The position numbers and the translations under genes were made by a program. A stretch of 64,000 nucleotides of DNA from Robertmurraya korlensis. GTDB taxonomy: Bacteria; Bacillota; Bacilli; Bacillales; Cytobacillaceae. Shown piece after piece: positions 51,327 to 60,631 of the stretch (position 1 is its first letter; each line of letters opens with the position of its first letter). The stretch spans positions 281,881 through 345,880 of the forward strand of contig NZ_JAMBNS010000004.1 in assembly GCF_023715225.1 (NCBI RefSeq), read 5' to 3'. Under the pieces are notes generated by a model. The model was not told where the DNA came from. It saw only the letters and a program-made list of their open reading frames with translations, and made no database searches.

Positions 51327-51496
51327 TATTGAGTAAATAGTCCTATTTCTATTATAATAGCAAAATTTTCAATATCAATAAGATTATTTACTTTTTTTGT
51401 ATATTAAAGAGTTTTAATAGGCGATTCTGAACAACCTGTGGCGACAGCCCACCCAGGCAGTATGTATTTGATACCAACTAATCAAGAGGTGTTTAT

Positions 51497-51697
51497 ATGA
51501 AAAACTGGCTAATTCGACACAAGTGGGATATTCCCCTTGCTATTGTATTCTTAGCATCACTTACGATCATTCTTCAAGTACAATCGGCAGGAACTTCTTG
51601 GCATTTACTAACCATTCCTCCATATTTGATCCTTGCATCGATTCTAAGGAGCATTAAGAAAAAACAAATCATACAAGAAAGTAGAGGTCGTGCCTAG
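51497..51697 (+). CDS. Small membrane protein (66 aa), hypothetical
   Basis: Two hydrophobic helices (IPLAIVFLASLTIILQV and LLTIPPYLILASILRS) with basic ends. AAGAGGTG precedes the ATG at good spacing. I do not know the family. It is separated from its neighbours by its own terminator. Confidence 0.6.
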   Translation: MKNWLIRHKWDIPLAIVFLASLTIILQVQSAGTSWHLLTIPPYLILASILRSIKKKQIIQESRGRA

Positions 51698-51714
51698 TGG
51701 CTCGGCTTTTTTTT
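51685..51714 (+). terminator. Terminator of the 66-aa gene
   Basis: AGGTCGTGCC and GGCTCGGCTT pair over a 4-base loop (with G-T pairs), followed by eight T. The 3' end of the coding region forms the left arm. Confidence 0.7.
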
Positions 51715-51937
51715 ATGAGAAAATGTCAATCTGAGATTGATCTTGCTCATTTTTATAGTTGTGGTGGACAGGTAAGAAGAATATTACTAAATAATTTACT
51801 AGTTGAAAATGGATCGTTTATAAGAAAATCGTACTAGATCAGTATTTAAACAACACACAAACTATATAAATTTTTAGAAAAGTTAGTTTTTATACTTGTA
51901 AGCCCTTACAAAAGGTGCTATTATTCGAGTATACCTA
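51715..51937. other. Intergenic region before the mel operon
   Basis: No gene seen. It includes the mel regulator promoter, which I could not define precisely apart from the inverted repeat next to it. Confidence 0.4.
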
Positions 51938-51972
51938 GTAAATATTTTAGTGATTATTAAGTAAAAATTTAC
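51938..51972 (+). promoter_or_regulatory. Candidate operator of the LacI-type regulator
   Basis: GTAAATATTTTA (51938-51949) and TAAAAATTTAC (51962-51972) are near-perfect inverted repeats about 30 bases before the regulator gene. That is consistent with autoregulation. Confidence 0.5.
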
Positions 51973-52005
51973 GGGAACCGAAAAGAATATGAAGAGGGTT
52001 ATGAG

Positions 52006-53019
52006 ATGGCTACTATAAAGGATATTGCGGACAAGTCGAATGTATCAGCATCTACGGTTTCACGAGTCTTAAATAACGATGATACGATTTCCGTTCAGTC
52101 TGAAACGAGGGAACGTATTTTCCAGGTCGCTAAGGAGCTTGGATACGAAACGATTTTAGAAAGACGGTTGAGACAAAAACAGCAAACTTCGAAACATGTC
52201 GGGATTATCGTTACCCAATCATTGGACGAGGAAATCAATGATCCCTATTTTTTATCCATCCGCCAAGGGATTGAAATGGAACTTGAGAGTCATGGGATCA
52301 GAACCGTTACGTTCCGTTTACATGAAACGGAGACCAATCAAATGATTGACGGCCTCGATGGACTCATTGTCGTTGGCAGGGTAAAAGAGGTGGCGCTCAA
52401 GGCCATTAGTAAAGTAGAAAATGTGGTGTATATTAACCATTCTCCTAACGAGGATTTGTATGATGCGGTTGGAATTGATTTTGAAAAGGCTACAGAGAAA
52501 GCGATCAAGCATCTATTAGCAACTGGCTACAAGCGAATCGGGTATATCGGTGGAATGGAGAAAGAGCATAGTAAAAATCAAAAGTTCAACTCTGAAGATA
52601 AGCGTCTTACCACTTTTGAACGCTTGATGAAAGAGCAAAAGTTGTTCGACCCGGAGACCGTTTTTATCGGTGAGTATTCAATGGCACAGGGCTATGAATT
52701 AATGAAAAAAGCCATCCATATAAGGAAACTTCCCGAGGCGTTTTTTATTGCCAGTGATCCGATGGCGATTGGGGCGTTAAGAGCCTTACAAGAAGCCAAT
52801 CTTAAAGTTCCTGATGATGTAGCCATTATCGGCTTTGACGATATTGAAGCAGCCTCATTCGCAAGTACACCTTTGACAACCATCCGAGTGCATACGAAGG
52901 AGATGGGGAAAACAGGAGTAAAACTTTTACTAGATCGCCTGAATGGAAGGGAACTGCCATTAACCGTGACCCTGCCGACTGAATTGGTGATCCGGGAGAG
53001 CTGCAAGAAAAATACCTAA
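52006..53019 (+). CDS. melR: LacI-family regulator of the melibiose operon
   Basis: A 337-residue LacI/GalR repressor: DNA-binding domain MATIKDIADKSNVSASTVSR (2-21) and hinge, then a periplasmic-binding-like effector domain with SDPMAIGALRALQE and IIGFDDIEAASF. Position directly in front of melE-melD-melC-melA mirrors B. subtilis melR (msmR), the repressor of raffinose/melibiose uptake. An alpha-galactoside or its product would relieve binding. GAGGG precedes the ATG. Confidence 0.9.
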   Translation: MATIKDIADKSNVSASTVSRVLNNDDTISVQSETRERIFQVAKELGYETILERRLRQKQQTSKHVGIIVTQSLDEEINDPYFLSIRQGIEMELESHGIRTVTFRLHETETNQMIDGLDGLIVVGRVKEVALKAISKVENVVYINHSPNEDLYDAVGIDFEKATEKAIKHLLATGYKRIGYIGGMEKEHSKNQKFNSEDKRLTTFERLMKEQKLFDPETVFIGEYSMAQGYELMKKAIHIRKLPEAFFIASDPMAIGALRALQEANLKVPDDVAIIGFDDIEAASFASTPLTTIRVHTKEMGKTGVKLLLDRLNGRELPLTVTLPTELVIRESCKKNT

Positions 53020-53082
53020 CATTTTAAGGGGGTGGTTATCGGAAAGAACGACCATGTATATCTTGTTCAACGATTTAATGCC

Positions 53083-53203
53083 CACCCTGCACAGCATGAA
53101 AGCTTGCAGGGTGCAAAGTGACTGCCATCACACTGCATTGGGCGAAAACTAACAAACTACTCCACCATTGAACGGGAGCTAATTCTATTATATAGTTGCT
53201 CCC
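53083..53203 (+). other. Two stable hairpins between melR and melE
   Basis: CACCCTGCA (53083-53091) pairs with TGCAGGGTG (53105-53113), with an inner AGC/GCT. GGGAGC (53174-53179) pairs with GCTCCC (53198-53203). Neither is followed by a T tract. They may be mRNA-processing or stability elements separating the regulator message from the transporter message. The 266-base gap between melR and melE holds no gene. Confidence 0.5.
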
Positions 53204-53285
53204 AAACGTCAGCAAGAAAACGAACTCATTTTGATCGGTAATTTTAGTACTTGTTATGTCAAAAATGACTGAGGGGGCGTTTATT

Positions 53286-54551
53286 TTGAAAAAGCTTTTA
53301 AAAACGGTGGCGCTTGCAGCTGCCATGACAACGATTGTGACTGGATGCAATCAAGCTTCCAGTGGGAATGAAGCAAACAGTGATCAGACAGTTGTAAACT
53401 TATATTCGACAGTAACGAATGAAGCAGATAAAATCACGCTGCAAAATGTCGTGAAAAAGTTTGAAAAGGAAAATCCTGATATCGATATTAAAGAAAATTA
53501 TCCTGCTGACGGGTATGAAGGAATGCTGAGAGTCAAAATGGCGGCCAATGATATGCCCGACTTATTTGATACCCACGGCTGGGCGATTCACCGTTACGGG
53601 GAATATGTAGAAGATTTAAAAGATATGGACTGGGTGAAGGATCTGGATCCGGCACTGGAGCAAATTTTAAAAGATGAATCTGGAAAAGTCTATGCGTACC
53701 CTCTAAACCAGGCAAAAGACGGACTTACATATAACGCAACCTTGCTAGAGGAATATGGAATTGAGCCGCCGACCACCTTTGATGAGTTCCTGACAGCACT
53801 TGAAACCATTAAGAAAAAAGGGAAGGGCGAAGTGACTCCACTTTGGTTTGCTGGTTCGGATAAATCTGCGTTCGGACAGTATTTTGATCAGTTTTCCACA
53901 CCACTACTAATTACTGGAGAACAAAACTTCCAAAAAGAATTGCTAGATGGGACGTTTGATTGGTCAAATTATACGTTTTTAGCAGAAAAACTAAAGGAAA
54001 TGCACGATAAGAAGCTCCTTAATGAAGATATATTGACGGCCCAGAATCATCAGATGGTTGACTTAATGGCGCAGAATAAAATTGGATTTATCGTTGGTGG
54101 CGGAATGCTTGGTCCTTCTGTTGATGAGGTAAACCCAGAGGTCAAGCTTGGGGTCATTCCCATGCCTGTGATCGAGGAAGGCGACGAGCCGAGCTGGATT
54201 GGTGGGGAGCGTCATACATTAGCGGTATGGAAAGATTCGAAAGTCAAAGAAGAAGCGAAAAAGTTCTTAGAATTCATTTCGCAGCCGGAAATTGTGAAAG
54301 AGATTGCGGAGGGGACGTCTCTTCCAAGTGGTCTGACGAATACAGAATCGAAAAACTATTACTCTGATTACTACGAAAAGTATGCGGATGTGAAAGTTGA
54401 ACCCTACTTCGACAGAATTTACCTTCCAAGCGGTATGTGGGACCCAATGGGTGCTACTGGTCAGGAATTATTATCCGGAACGATGACACCGGACGAAGTG
54501 TCAAAAAAGATGGAGGAAGAATATAAGAGATTGCTAGCGCAGAAGAAATAG
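53286..54551 (+). CDS. melE: Alpha-galactoside ABC importer, substrate-binding lipoprotein
   Basis: A 421-residue extracellular solute-binding protein. The signal peptide is MKKLLKTVALAAAMTTIVTG with Cys21 (lipobox VTGC). SBP family 1 features include AANDMPDLFDTHGWAIHRYG and ETIKKKGKGEVTPLWFAGSD. TTG 53286 follows GAGGGGGCG; upstream in-frame codons are unlikely. It captures melibiose/raffinose-type sugars and works with the two permeases downstream; the ATPase is a shared MsmX-type protein elsewhere. Confidence 0.9.
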   Translation: MKKLLKTVALAAAMTTIVTGCNQASSGNEANSDQTVVNLYSTVTNEADKITLQNVVKKFEKENPDIDIKENYPADGYEGMLRVKMAANDMPDLFDTHGWAIHRYGEYVEDLKDMDWVKDLDPALEQILKDESGKVYAYPLNQAKDGLTYNATLLEEYGIEPPTTFDEFLTALETIKKKGKGEVTPLWFAGSDKSAFGQYFDQFSTPLLITGEQNFQKELLDGTFDWSNYTFLAEKLKEMHDKKLLNEDILTAQNHQMVDLMAQNKIGFIVGGGMLGPSVDEVNPEVKLGVIPMPVIEEGDEPSWIGGERHTLAVWKDSKVKEEAKKFLEFISQPEIVKEIAEGTSLPSGLTNTESKNYYSDYYEKYADVKVEPYFDRIYLPSGMWDPMGATGQELLSGTMTPDEVSKKMEEEYKRLLAQKK

Positions 54552-54615
54552 TTTTGTGAGGGAGGAAGGTGTGATCGCCTCTCCTCCTAATCTAACATTC
54601 TAGGAGTTGGTAACG

Positions 54616-55551
54616 TTGATAGGAGTGGAAACAAGAAGCAAGTCGATGGCCGGCTCTTCTGTAGAAGTGGAAAGGAACCGTAAAAGGCGGAAGGAATCCT
54701 CGCTTTGGTGGATGTATCTTCCCGCTCTAGCTGCTGTCTGCTTTTTCATCCTTTATCCATTTTTAAACGGAATTAAAATTTCTTTTACCAACTGGAACGG
54801 GTTTTCACAAACGTACGACTATGTTGGGTTCAGTCAATATACGAGGATGCTTAAGGATCCGAATACGTGGCTGGTCGTAAAAAACACCCTGCTGTATGGT
54901 GTCGGCAGTACCGTTTTGCAGAATGTGATTGGACTTGGGTACGCCCTTTTATTAAATCAAAAAATTCACATGAGAAATTTCACCCGAACGATTGTGTACC
55001 TTCCGGTTATTATTAGCCCGTTGATCATGGGATACATCTTCTACTTCTTCTTTGCCTACCAAGGCGGGGCACTAAATGATCTGCTTGTCTTTTTCGGATG
55101 GGATAAAATTAATGCATTGGGCGATCCAAAAATTAATATTTGGTTGATCGTTTTCGTTAATACCTTCCAGTTTGTCGGGATTGCCATGATTATTTATCTG
55201 GCTGGATTACAAAGTATTTCAAAGGATTATTACGAAGCGGCACAAATTGACGGAGCGTCTAGTTTTCAGCAATTTAAAAATATCACACTACCGATGTTAA
55301 TGCCTTCTATCACCATCAACATGGTGATTAACATTATTGGGGGATTGAAATTGTTCGATGTGATCATCTCGCTAACAGGCGGTGGACCGGGCTATGCTTC
55401 ACAATCCATGTCTACGTTTATGTATGACCTTTATTTTAATAGACAAGATGCGGGATATGCAGCGACGCAAGGGGTATTTATGGCCATCATCATTTTGATT
55501 CTTAGTCTGGCAGCGCTTGTGTACTTCAAACGGAAGGAGATTGAGGCGTAA
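54616..55551 (+). CDS. melD: Alpha-galactoside ABC importer, permease 1
   Basis: A ~311-residue permease with six helices and the EAA loop [20 protein letters not shown]. It belongs to the MalF/MsmF group and pairs with the next gene. The start is uncertain: TTG 54616 is well spaced from AGGAG, while ATG 54646 would remove ten residues. The final codon overlaps the next start (TAATG). Confidence 0.9.
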   Translation: MIGVETRSKSMAGSSVEVERNRKRRKESSLWWMYLPALAAVCFFILYPFLNGIKISFTNWNGFSQTYDYVGFSQYTRMLKDPNTWLVVKNTLLYGVGSTVLQNVIGLGYALLLNQKIHMRNFTRTIVYLPVIISPLIMGYIFYFFFAYQGGALNDLLVFFGWDKINALGDPKINIWLIVFVNTFQFVGIAMIIYLAGLQSISKDYYEAAQIDGASSFQQFKNITLPMLMPSITINMVINIIGGLKLFDVIISLTGGGPGYASQSMSTFMYDLYFNRQDAGYAATQGVFMAIIILILSLAALVYFKRKEIEA

Positions 55552-56381
55552 TGGACTATATGGGTAAAAAGAAAAAGTGGTTACTCTCAGGAGTCGCGCT
55601 TTTGATCTCAGCCTTTCACCTAATTCCTTTTTATATTTTGATTACGACCGCATTAAAGGAAAGGGGAGATTTTAGTTCGAAATGGGTGTTTCCCAAGGTC
55701 CTGGCGTTTGAGAATTTTGCGGAGGCGTGGGAAACGGCGAGTCTTGGCCATGCGCTTTCGAATACTTCGATAATTACCTTTGTCAGTGCTTTGTTATTGA
55801 TTATTTTTGGCTCGATGGCCGCCTATCCCTTGGCCAGAAGGCAGACGAAACTCAATAAATTTGTTTTCATGATATTTATTGCGGTGATGGTGATTCCACC
55901 TTTAACCGCTTTAGTTCCATTATATAAGCTCGTAGTCGACATCGGAATGATGAATACTCTCGAAATTGCCATCTTGAATAATGTGGCATCCTTTCTTCCA
56001 TTAACGATTTTCTTGTATTCAGGCTTTATACGCTCGACGATTCCAAAGGAATTGGAAGAAGCCGCAAAAATGGATGGTGCTAGTACACTGGGAATCTTTT
56101 TCCGGATTGTCTTCCCTTTGTTGAAGCCGGTTACGGCATCCATTTTAATCATTTCATGTGTATTCATTTGGAACGATTACCAATTCGCCATCTTCTTCCT
56201 TCAAGCAGAGGAAGTCAAGACCAGTACCGTTGCGCTGGCAGGATTCTTTGGGGAAAATGCCAACCGAATGAATTTAGTCGCTGCCGCAGCCATCATGGCC
56301 GTCCTTCCAATGGTCATTTTGTTCTTGTTATTGCAAAAGCACTTTGTTAAAGGGTTGGCATCTGGATCGGTGAAAGGATAA
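55551..56381 (+). CDS. melC: Alpha-galactoside ABC importer, permease 2
   Basis: A 276-residue MalG/MsmG-type permease with six helices and the EAA loop ELEEAAKMDGASTLGIFFRI. AAGGAG precedes the ATG, which overlaps the stop codon of melD. No ATPase gene follows, as in B. subtilis. Confidence 0.92.
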   Translation: MDYMGKKKKWLLSGVALLISAFHLIPFYILITTALKERGDFSSKWVFPKVLAFENFAEAWETASLGHALSNTSIITFVSALLLIIFGSMAAYPLARRQTKLNKFVFMIFIAVMVIPPLTALVPLYKLVVDIGMMNTLEIAILNNVASFLPLTIFLYSGFIRSTIPKELEEAAKMDGASTLGIFFRIVFPLLKPVTASILIISCVFIWNDYQFAIFFLQAEEVKTSTVALAGFFGENANRMNLVAAAAIMAVLPMVILFLLLQKHFVKGLASGSVKG

Positions 56382-56480
56382 TCAATAATAAAAAGCTTCA
56401 TATTTAGATGGAGAAAATCATAAAATATCCATTTACTAAACAACTAAAATCACTCACTTAAAAAATTTGGAGGTTCACTT

Positions 56481-57809
56481 ATGTCTAAAATTACTTTTCT
56501 TGGCGCAGGTAGTACCGTATTTGCAAAAAATGTGTTAGGAGATTGCATGTTTGTTGACGCGTTAGACGGCTTTGAGTTTGCCTTATTTGATATTGATGAA
56601 CAGCGATTACGTGATTCCGAACAAATGCTGAACAATTTAAAGGAAACTCTCGGGAAAAACCTGACGATTAAAGCGTATACGGATCGGAAGGAGTCGTTAA
56701 GAGGTGCGAAATATGTCATCAATGCGATTCAAGTAGGAGGCTATAAGCCGAGTACCGTGATCGATTTTGAAATACCGAAAAAATATGGCTTACGACAGAC
56801 CATTGCCGATACAGTTGGAATTGGCGGGATCTTCCGTAACTTACGGACGATTCCGGTTATGCTTGATTTTGCAAGGGATATGGAAGAGGTTTGTCCAGAT
56901 GCCATATTTATGAATTATACCAACCCGATGGCAGTCTTGACTGGGGTCATGAATCGTTTTACAACTATTAAAACGGTTGGCCTATGTCACAGTGTGCAGG
57001 TCTGTACCAAAGATTTATTTGAGGCATTGGGCATGGATCGTACAGGTGTGAAGGAGAAAATTGCCGGGATCAATCACATGGCATGGTTGCTTGAGGTTAG
57101 CAAGGATGGGGTTGACTTGTATCCTGAAATTAAGAGAAGAGCCCGTGAATTGCAAAAAACCAAGCATGGCGATATGGTTCGATTTGAATTAATGGATAAA
57201 TTTGGTTACTACGTGACCGAGTCATCTGAACACAATGCTGAATATCACCCTTATTTTATCAAATCTCGTTACCCTGAGTTAATTGAGCGTTTCAATATTC
57301 CGCTTGATGAATATCCACGTCGCTGTGAAAAGCAAATTAATGACTGGGTAGCTATTAGAGAGGATCTGGTTAACAATCAATCTTTGAATCATGTTCGTTC
57401 TCGTGAATATGGATCGCGCATTATTGAAGCAATCGAAACAGATGTTCCGTTTAAATTTGGTGGTAATGTCTTAAATACCGGCAGACTGATTAGCAATCTT
57501 CCAGAAAAAGCGTGTGTCGAGGTGCCTTGTATCGCCGACCGCAGCGGAATCACCCCAACCTATGTGGGAGACCTTCCAGAGCAGCTCGCTGCATTAAACC
57601 GCACCAATATCAACACGCAATTGCTAACCATTGAAGCAGCAATCACGTTGAAAAAGGAATATATTTATCAAGCTGCTTTGCTGGACCCACATACCGCTGC
57701 TGAATTATCCATGGACGACATCATCTCTCTATGTGACGACTTAATTGAAGCACATGGTGAATGGCTGCCAACATTTAAAAGTGAAACTGGTGTAGCCCTT
57801 ACATTATAG
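56481..57809 (+). CDS. melA: Alpha-galactosidase, GH4 (NAD- and Mn-dependent)
   Basis: A 442-residue GH4 enzyme. NAD binding is at FLGAGSTVFAKNVLGD, the metal and substrate residues are in FMNYTNPMAVLTGVM, CHSVQ (Cys and His) and GINHMAW. MelA hydrolyses melibiose and raffinose to galactose by a redox-assisted mechanism. AAATTTGGAGG precedes the ATG. It is the last gene of the mel operon. Confidence 0.95.
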   Translation: MSKITFLGAGSTVFAKNVLGDCMFVDALDGFEFALFDIDEQRLRDSEQMLNNLKETLGKNLTIKAYTDRKESLRGAKYVINAIQVGGYKPSTVIDFEIPKKYGLRQTIADTVGIGGIFRNLRTIPVMLDFARDMEEVCPDAIFMNYTNPMAVLTGVMNRFTTIKTVGLCHSVQVCTKDLFEALGMDRTGVKEKIAGINHMAWLLEVSKDGVDLYPEIKRRARELQKTKHGDMVRFELMDKFGYYVTESSEHNAEYHPYFIKSRYPELIERFNIPLDEYPRRCEKQINDWVAIREDLVNNQSLNHVRSREYGSRIIEAIETDVPFKFGGNVLNTGRLISNLPEKACVEVPCIADRSGITPTYVGDLPEQLAALNRTNINTQLLTIEAAITLKKEYIYQAALLDPHTAAELSMDDIISLCDDLIEAHGEWLPTFKSETGVALTL

Positions 57810-57826
57810 GTTCAAGTCAAAGTAGG

Positions 57827-57862
57827 AGACCGGATTCTGAATGAATCCGGTCTTTGTTTTTA
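57827..57862 (+). terminator. Terminator of the mel operon
   Basis: AGACCGGATTC (57827-57837) pairs with GAATCCGGTCT (57843-57853), followed by TTGTTTTTATT. Confidence 0.85.
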
Positions 57863-57979
57863 TTACTATTGCGAATTTGCAGAGTTTTAAGTAGGCACTT
57901 ATTTAACTATATTAATAAAAGGGAAAATATGTATAAATGTAGAAAGTAATTTTAGAAGATAAAGAAGGGAGAAATTAAA

Positions 57980-58399
57980 ATGAGTGAAAAACTAGTAAGA
58001 GTAGGGACTACTTATATCCCAGTCACCAATGTTGACCTTTCTGCAGAATGGTATGTATCTAATTTAAGTGCTGAGTTAAGTTATAAGGATGATGATAAAG
58101 CGATTATTAACCTTGCAAATCAAAGCATCTTCCTAGTTAAATCAAATAAGAATCAATCCTCAAATTTCTACGATATTTATGGTCAGGAGCGTTTCTCAAT
58201 GACATTTGAAGTGAATGGATTAAGTTCATTAGAGTCGTTACATAATGAATTTGTTAGCAAAAAAATGAGAGTTGGAGAAATTGAAGATAGGGGACACTCG
58301 GGAAGGAACTTTGTGTTCTTTGATCTAGATGGAAATAAATTTGATGTATGGAGTGAATTAAGTCCAATTTTCAAAGAGAAATTCATCATTAATCAATAA
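57980..58399 (+). CDS. VOC-superfamily (glyoxalase/bleomycin-resistance fold) protein
   Basis: A 139-residue protein with two beta-alpha-beta-beta-beta modules. YIPVTNVDLSAEWYVSNLS starts the first, and GHSGRNFVFFDLDGNKFDVW ends the second, which is the standard VOC signature. The exact reaction is unknown; resistance or dioxygenase-like functions occur in the family. GGGAG precedes the ATG. Confidence 0.85.
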   Translation: MSEKLVRVGTTYIPVTNVDLSAEWYVSNLSAELSYKDDDKAIINLANQSIFLVKSNKNQSSNFYDIYGQERFSMTFEVNGLSSLESLHNEFVSKKMRVGEIEDRGHSGRNFVFFDLDGNKFDVWSELSPIFKEKFIINQ

Positions 58400-58457
58400 A
58401 TCTTTCATATTTAAATTAGAATAGTATGGATTTTATGTTTGGGGAGGAGAGGTTATT

Positions 58458-58904
58458 ATGTCGTTTATGAAGGTAAAAAAACAATTTAAGCTTGTTGGAT
58501 TAAAAGGCAAGGGGGAGTTTGTTCACTTTGGCGATGAAGTACCCTTACTTGCAAAACAACTATTAAGTCGTTCAAACGAAATTCAACATGCTACACAAAC
58601 GAAAATTGCCTTATTTGAGCCTAAAAAGGATGAGGAACATAGGATAGGTCATTATTATGTAGGGTTAATTGTAAGGGGAAATTTAAATGAAGTACCATCA
58701 GGAATGGAATATATTGAAACAAATAAGAGTTTTGTAACTACAAGAGGGAATATATCAAACGTGAGAGAACTTCATTTGAATTTATTGAATTGGGCAGAAG
58801 AACAAGGTTATCAAAGAGAACTTAATTCTTATATAATCGAGACTTATCACCCTAACGAAGAAAGAGAAGAAGAGGTAGAGATTTACTTACCGATTCATGA
58901 CTAA
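58458..58904 (+). CDS. GyrI-like / effector-binding domain protein
   Basis: A 148-residue single-domain protein resembling the effector-binding domain of AraC-type regulators (GyrI-like): VGLIVRGNLNEVPSGMEYIE near residue 75 and EEEVEIYLPIHD at the end. Stand-alone domains of this type bind hydrophobic small molecules or inhibit gyrase in E. coli. GGGGAGGAG precedes the ATG. Confidence 0.75.
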   Translation: MSFMKVKKQFKLVGLKGKGEFVHFGDEVPLLAKQLLSRSNEIQHATQTKIALFEPKKDEEHRIGHYYVGLIVRGNLNEVPSGMEYIETNKSFVTTRGNISNVRELHLNLLNWAEEQGYQRELNSYIIETYHPNEEREEEVEIYLPIHD

Positions 58905-58990
58905 AAAGTGAGGGAGTTTAGGTGAAGAAGTAGTTATTGAAAGTCAATTAGGGATATGTTAACATAAATGGAAACTAGAGGTGAGTATTT

Positions 58991-59050
58991 ATGCCGTTAT
59001 TTAATAAAGCAATTATCTCGTTCTCACAACAACATCATCATATCAAGTAG
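58991..59050 (+). CDS. Histidine leader peptide of hisS
   Basis: ATG 58991, five bases after GAGGTGAG, encodes the 19-residue peptide MPLFNKAIISFSQQHHHIK followed by TAG. It contains three consecutive His codons (59033-59041), placed directly before a hairpin and a terminator that precede hisS. This is the layout of ribosome-mediated attenuation: shortage of charged tRNA-His stalls the ribosome at the His codons. Its biological role should be the stalling, not the peptide itself. Confidence 0.65.
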   Translation: MPLFNKAIISFSQQHHHIK

Positions 59051-59157
59051 CCTTGCTATCCGATTTATTTAAAAAATCGTCAATAGGAAGGCTATTTATC
59101 ATTAAACCGTATTTGATTAAGTTCAACACTTAAATCAAGTGCGGTTTTTTATTTTAT
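59047..59157 (+). promoter_or_regulatory. Attenuator of hisS: alternative hairpins and terminator
   Basis: Hairpin 1 begins in the leader-peptide stop codon: TAGCCTT...CTAT...GATTT pairs with AAATCG...ATAG...AAGGCTA (59048-59094). The terminator is AAACCG...TTTGATTAAG with CTTAAATCAAGT.CGGTTT, followed by TTTTATTTTATT (59103-59157). The 3' arm of hairpin 1 (AATCGTCAATAGG) can pair imperfectly with the terminator 5' arm (CCGTATTTGATT), giving a possible antiterminator when hairpin 1 is blocked by a stalled ribosome. No T-box motif AGGGTGG was found. Confidence 0.6.
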
Positions 59158-59179
59158 TATAAAATTGGAGGCAATGAAA

Positions 59180-60463
59180 ATGAAGAAAATGGATTATCAA
59201 AATGTTAAGGGTACTCAAGATTACTTACCGAATGCTGAGGTGGTAAGAAGAGACATAAGAAGAACATTAGAAGATGTATTTATCCAATATGGATGTAAAC
59301 CACTGGAAACACCTATATTAAATTACACCGAATTAATGGTTTCTAAGTATGGCGGTGGAGCAGAAATAATAGAAGAAATGTATACATTATCCGATAGAGG
59401 AAAAAGAGATTTAGCTTTACGCTATGACCTCACTATCCCATTTGCAAAGGTGGTTGCGATGAACCCGACACTAAAGATGCCTTTCAAACGATATGAAATT
59501 GGTAAGGTTTTTAGGGATGGACCAATTAAAACTGGAAGGTTTCGTGAATTTACGCAATGTGATGTTGATATAGTAGGTGTGGATTCGCAAATCGCTGAAG
59601 CTGAATTAATGGTTATGGCATTGGATGCTTTTAGGAAACTTGAATTAAAGGTAACGATCCAATATAACAATCGAAAGTTATTAACTGGAATGCTTAATGT
59701 ATTTGGTACAGAGGATGAAAAAATCAATAAAGTAGTCTTAATTCTAGATAAACTTGAAAAGCTTGGAATAGCATCTGTTGTTTCTGAGCTTAATGAACAA
59801 GGATTATCAAGTTCAACAATTACTTTAATTCAACAGTTTTTAATTGATGACGCAAATTCAAGCTTTGGCTATTTTGAATCATTTGCCGAACAAAATAAAG
59901 AGGTAAGGCAAGGTTTAAATGAATTAAAAGAGTTAGAATCTTATCTTGAATTTCTAGGACTAAAAGAACAGTGCGTATTTAATCCATTTTTAGCAAGAGG
60001 ATTAGAGATATATACTGGTACAATTTATGAAATATTCTTGGATGACCAATCTATTAAATCCAGTATTGGGAGTGGTGGGAGATATGATAATGCAATCGGC
60101 GGGTTGATAGGTACAAACCAAGAATTTTCAACAGTAGGAATTTCATTTGGCTTAGATGTAATCTATACTGCTATGAACTCAACAGTGAAAGAATTAAAAG
60201 AAAATCCGAATGTAGATTATTATATAGTTCCATTAGGGACTCAAAAAGAATCTTTATTAGTAGCGAATGATTTAAGAAATAAAGGCTATAAAGTTGAATA
60301 TGAAATGAGTAACAAAAAGTTAGGAAAAGCTCTGGATAAAGCAAATAAAGAGAAGATTCGCAACGTTATTATTATCGGAGAGGATGAAGTTAGAAATAAC
60401 CAATACAAAGTAAAAGATATGCTTTCAGGTGATGAAAGGACTGAATCGTATCCATTTACCTGA
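59180..60463 (+). CDS. hisS: Histidine--tRNA ligase, second type (HisS paralogue)
   Basis: A 427-residue class II synthetase. Motif 2 is MPFKRYEIGKVFRDGPIKTG R, the His-specific segment is LARGLEIYTGTIYEIF, and motif 3 region is GSGGRYDNAIGGL. The C-terminal anticodon-binding domain is present (VDYYIVPLGTQKESL). It differs in detail from the standard Bacillus HisS, which is normally next to aspS, so it is probably a second copy. ATG 59180 lies eight bases after GGAGG. It is controlled by the leader described upstream, which links its expression to His-tRNA charging. Confidence 0.9.
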   Translation: MKKMDYQNVKGTQDYLPNAEVVRRDIRRTLEDVFIQYGCKPLETPILNYTELMVSKYGGGAEIIEEMYTLSDRGKRDLALRYDLTIPFAKVVAMNPTLKMPFKRYEIGKVFRDGPIKTGRFREFTQCDVDIVGVDSQIAEAELMVMALDAFRKLELKVTIQYNNRKLLTGMLNVFGTEDEKINKVVLILDKLEKLGIASVVSELNEQGLSSSTITLIQQFLIDDANSSFGYFESFAEQNKEVRQGLNELKELESYLEFLGLKEQCVFNPFLARGLEIYTGTIYEIFLDDQSIKSSIGSGGRYDNAIGGLIGTNQEFSTVGISFGLDVIYTAMNSTVKELKENPNVDYYIVPLGTQKESLLVANDLRNKGYKVEYEMSNKKLGKALDKANKEKIRNVIIIGEDEVRNNQYKVKDMLSGDERTESYPFT

Positions 60464-60484
60464 TTTAAGATTCTTATTCAACTG

Positions 60485-60520
60485 AAAAGGGGCATATATA
60501 GGATGAACCCCTTTTTAGTG
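60485..60520 (+). terminator. Terminator of hisS
   Basis: AAAAGGGG (60485-60492) pairs with CCCCTTTT (60508-60515), followed by TAGTG. Confidence 0.7.
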
Positions 60521-60631
60521 TATTTACTTCTGATTTCTTCTTAAAGGTTATATTTTAATATGGAAATAACAGGATAACAGAGAAGAAATGTAGAAACAAT
60601 TAACAGGTCAATAAATTAGGGAGGACTGTAA

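Noticed and set aside
58905..59160. T-box riboswitch for hisS
   Set aside because: No AGGGTGG-type antiterminator sequence; the leader peptide with His codons explains the structure better.
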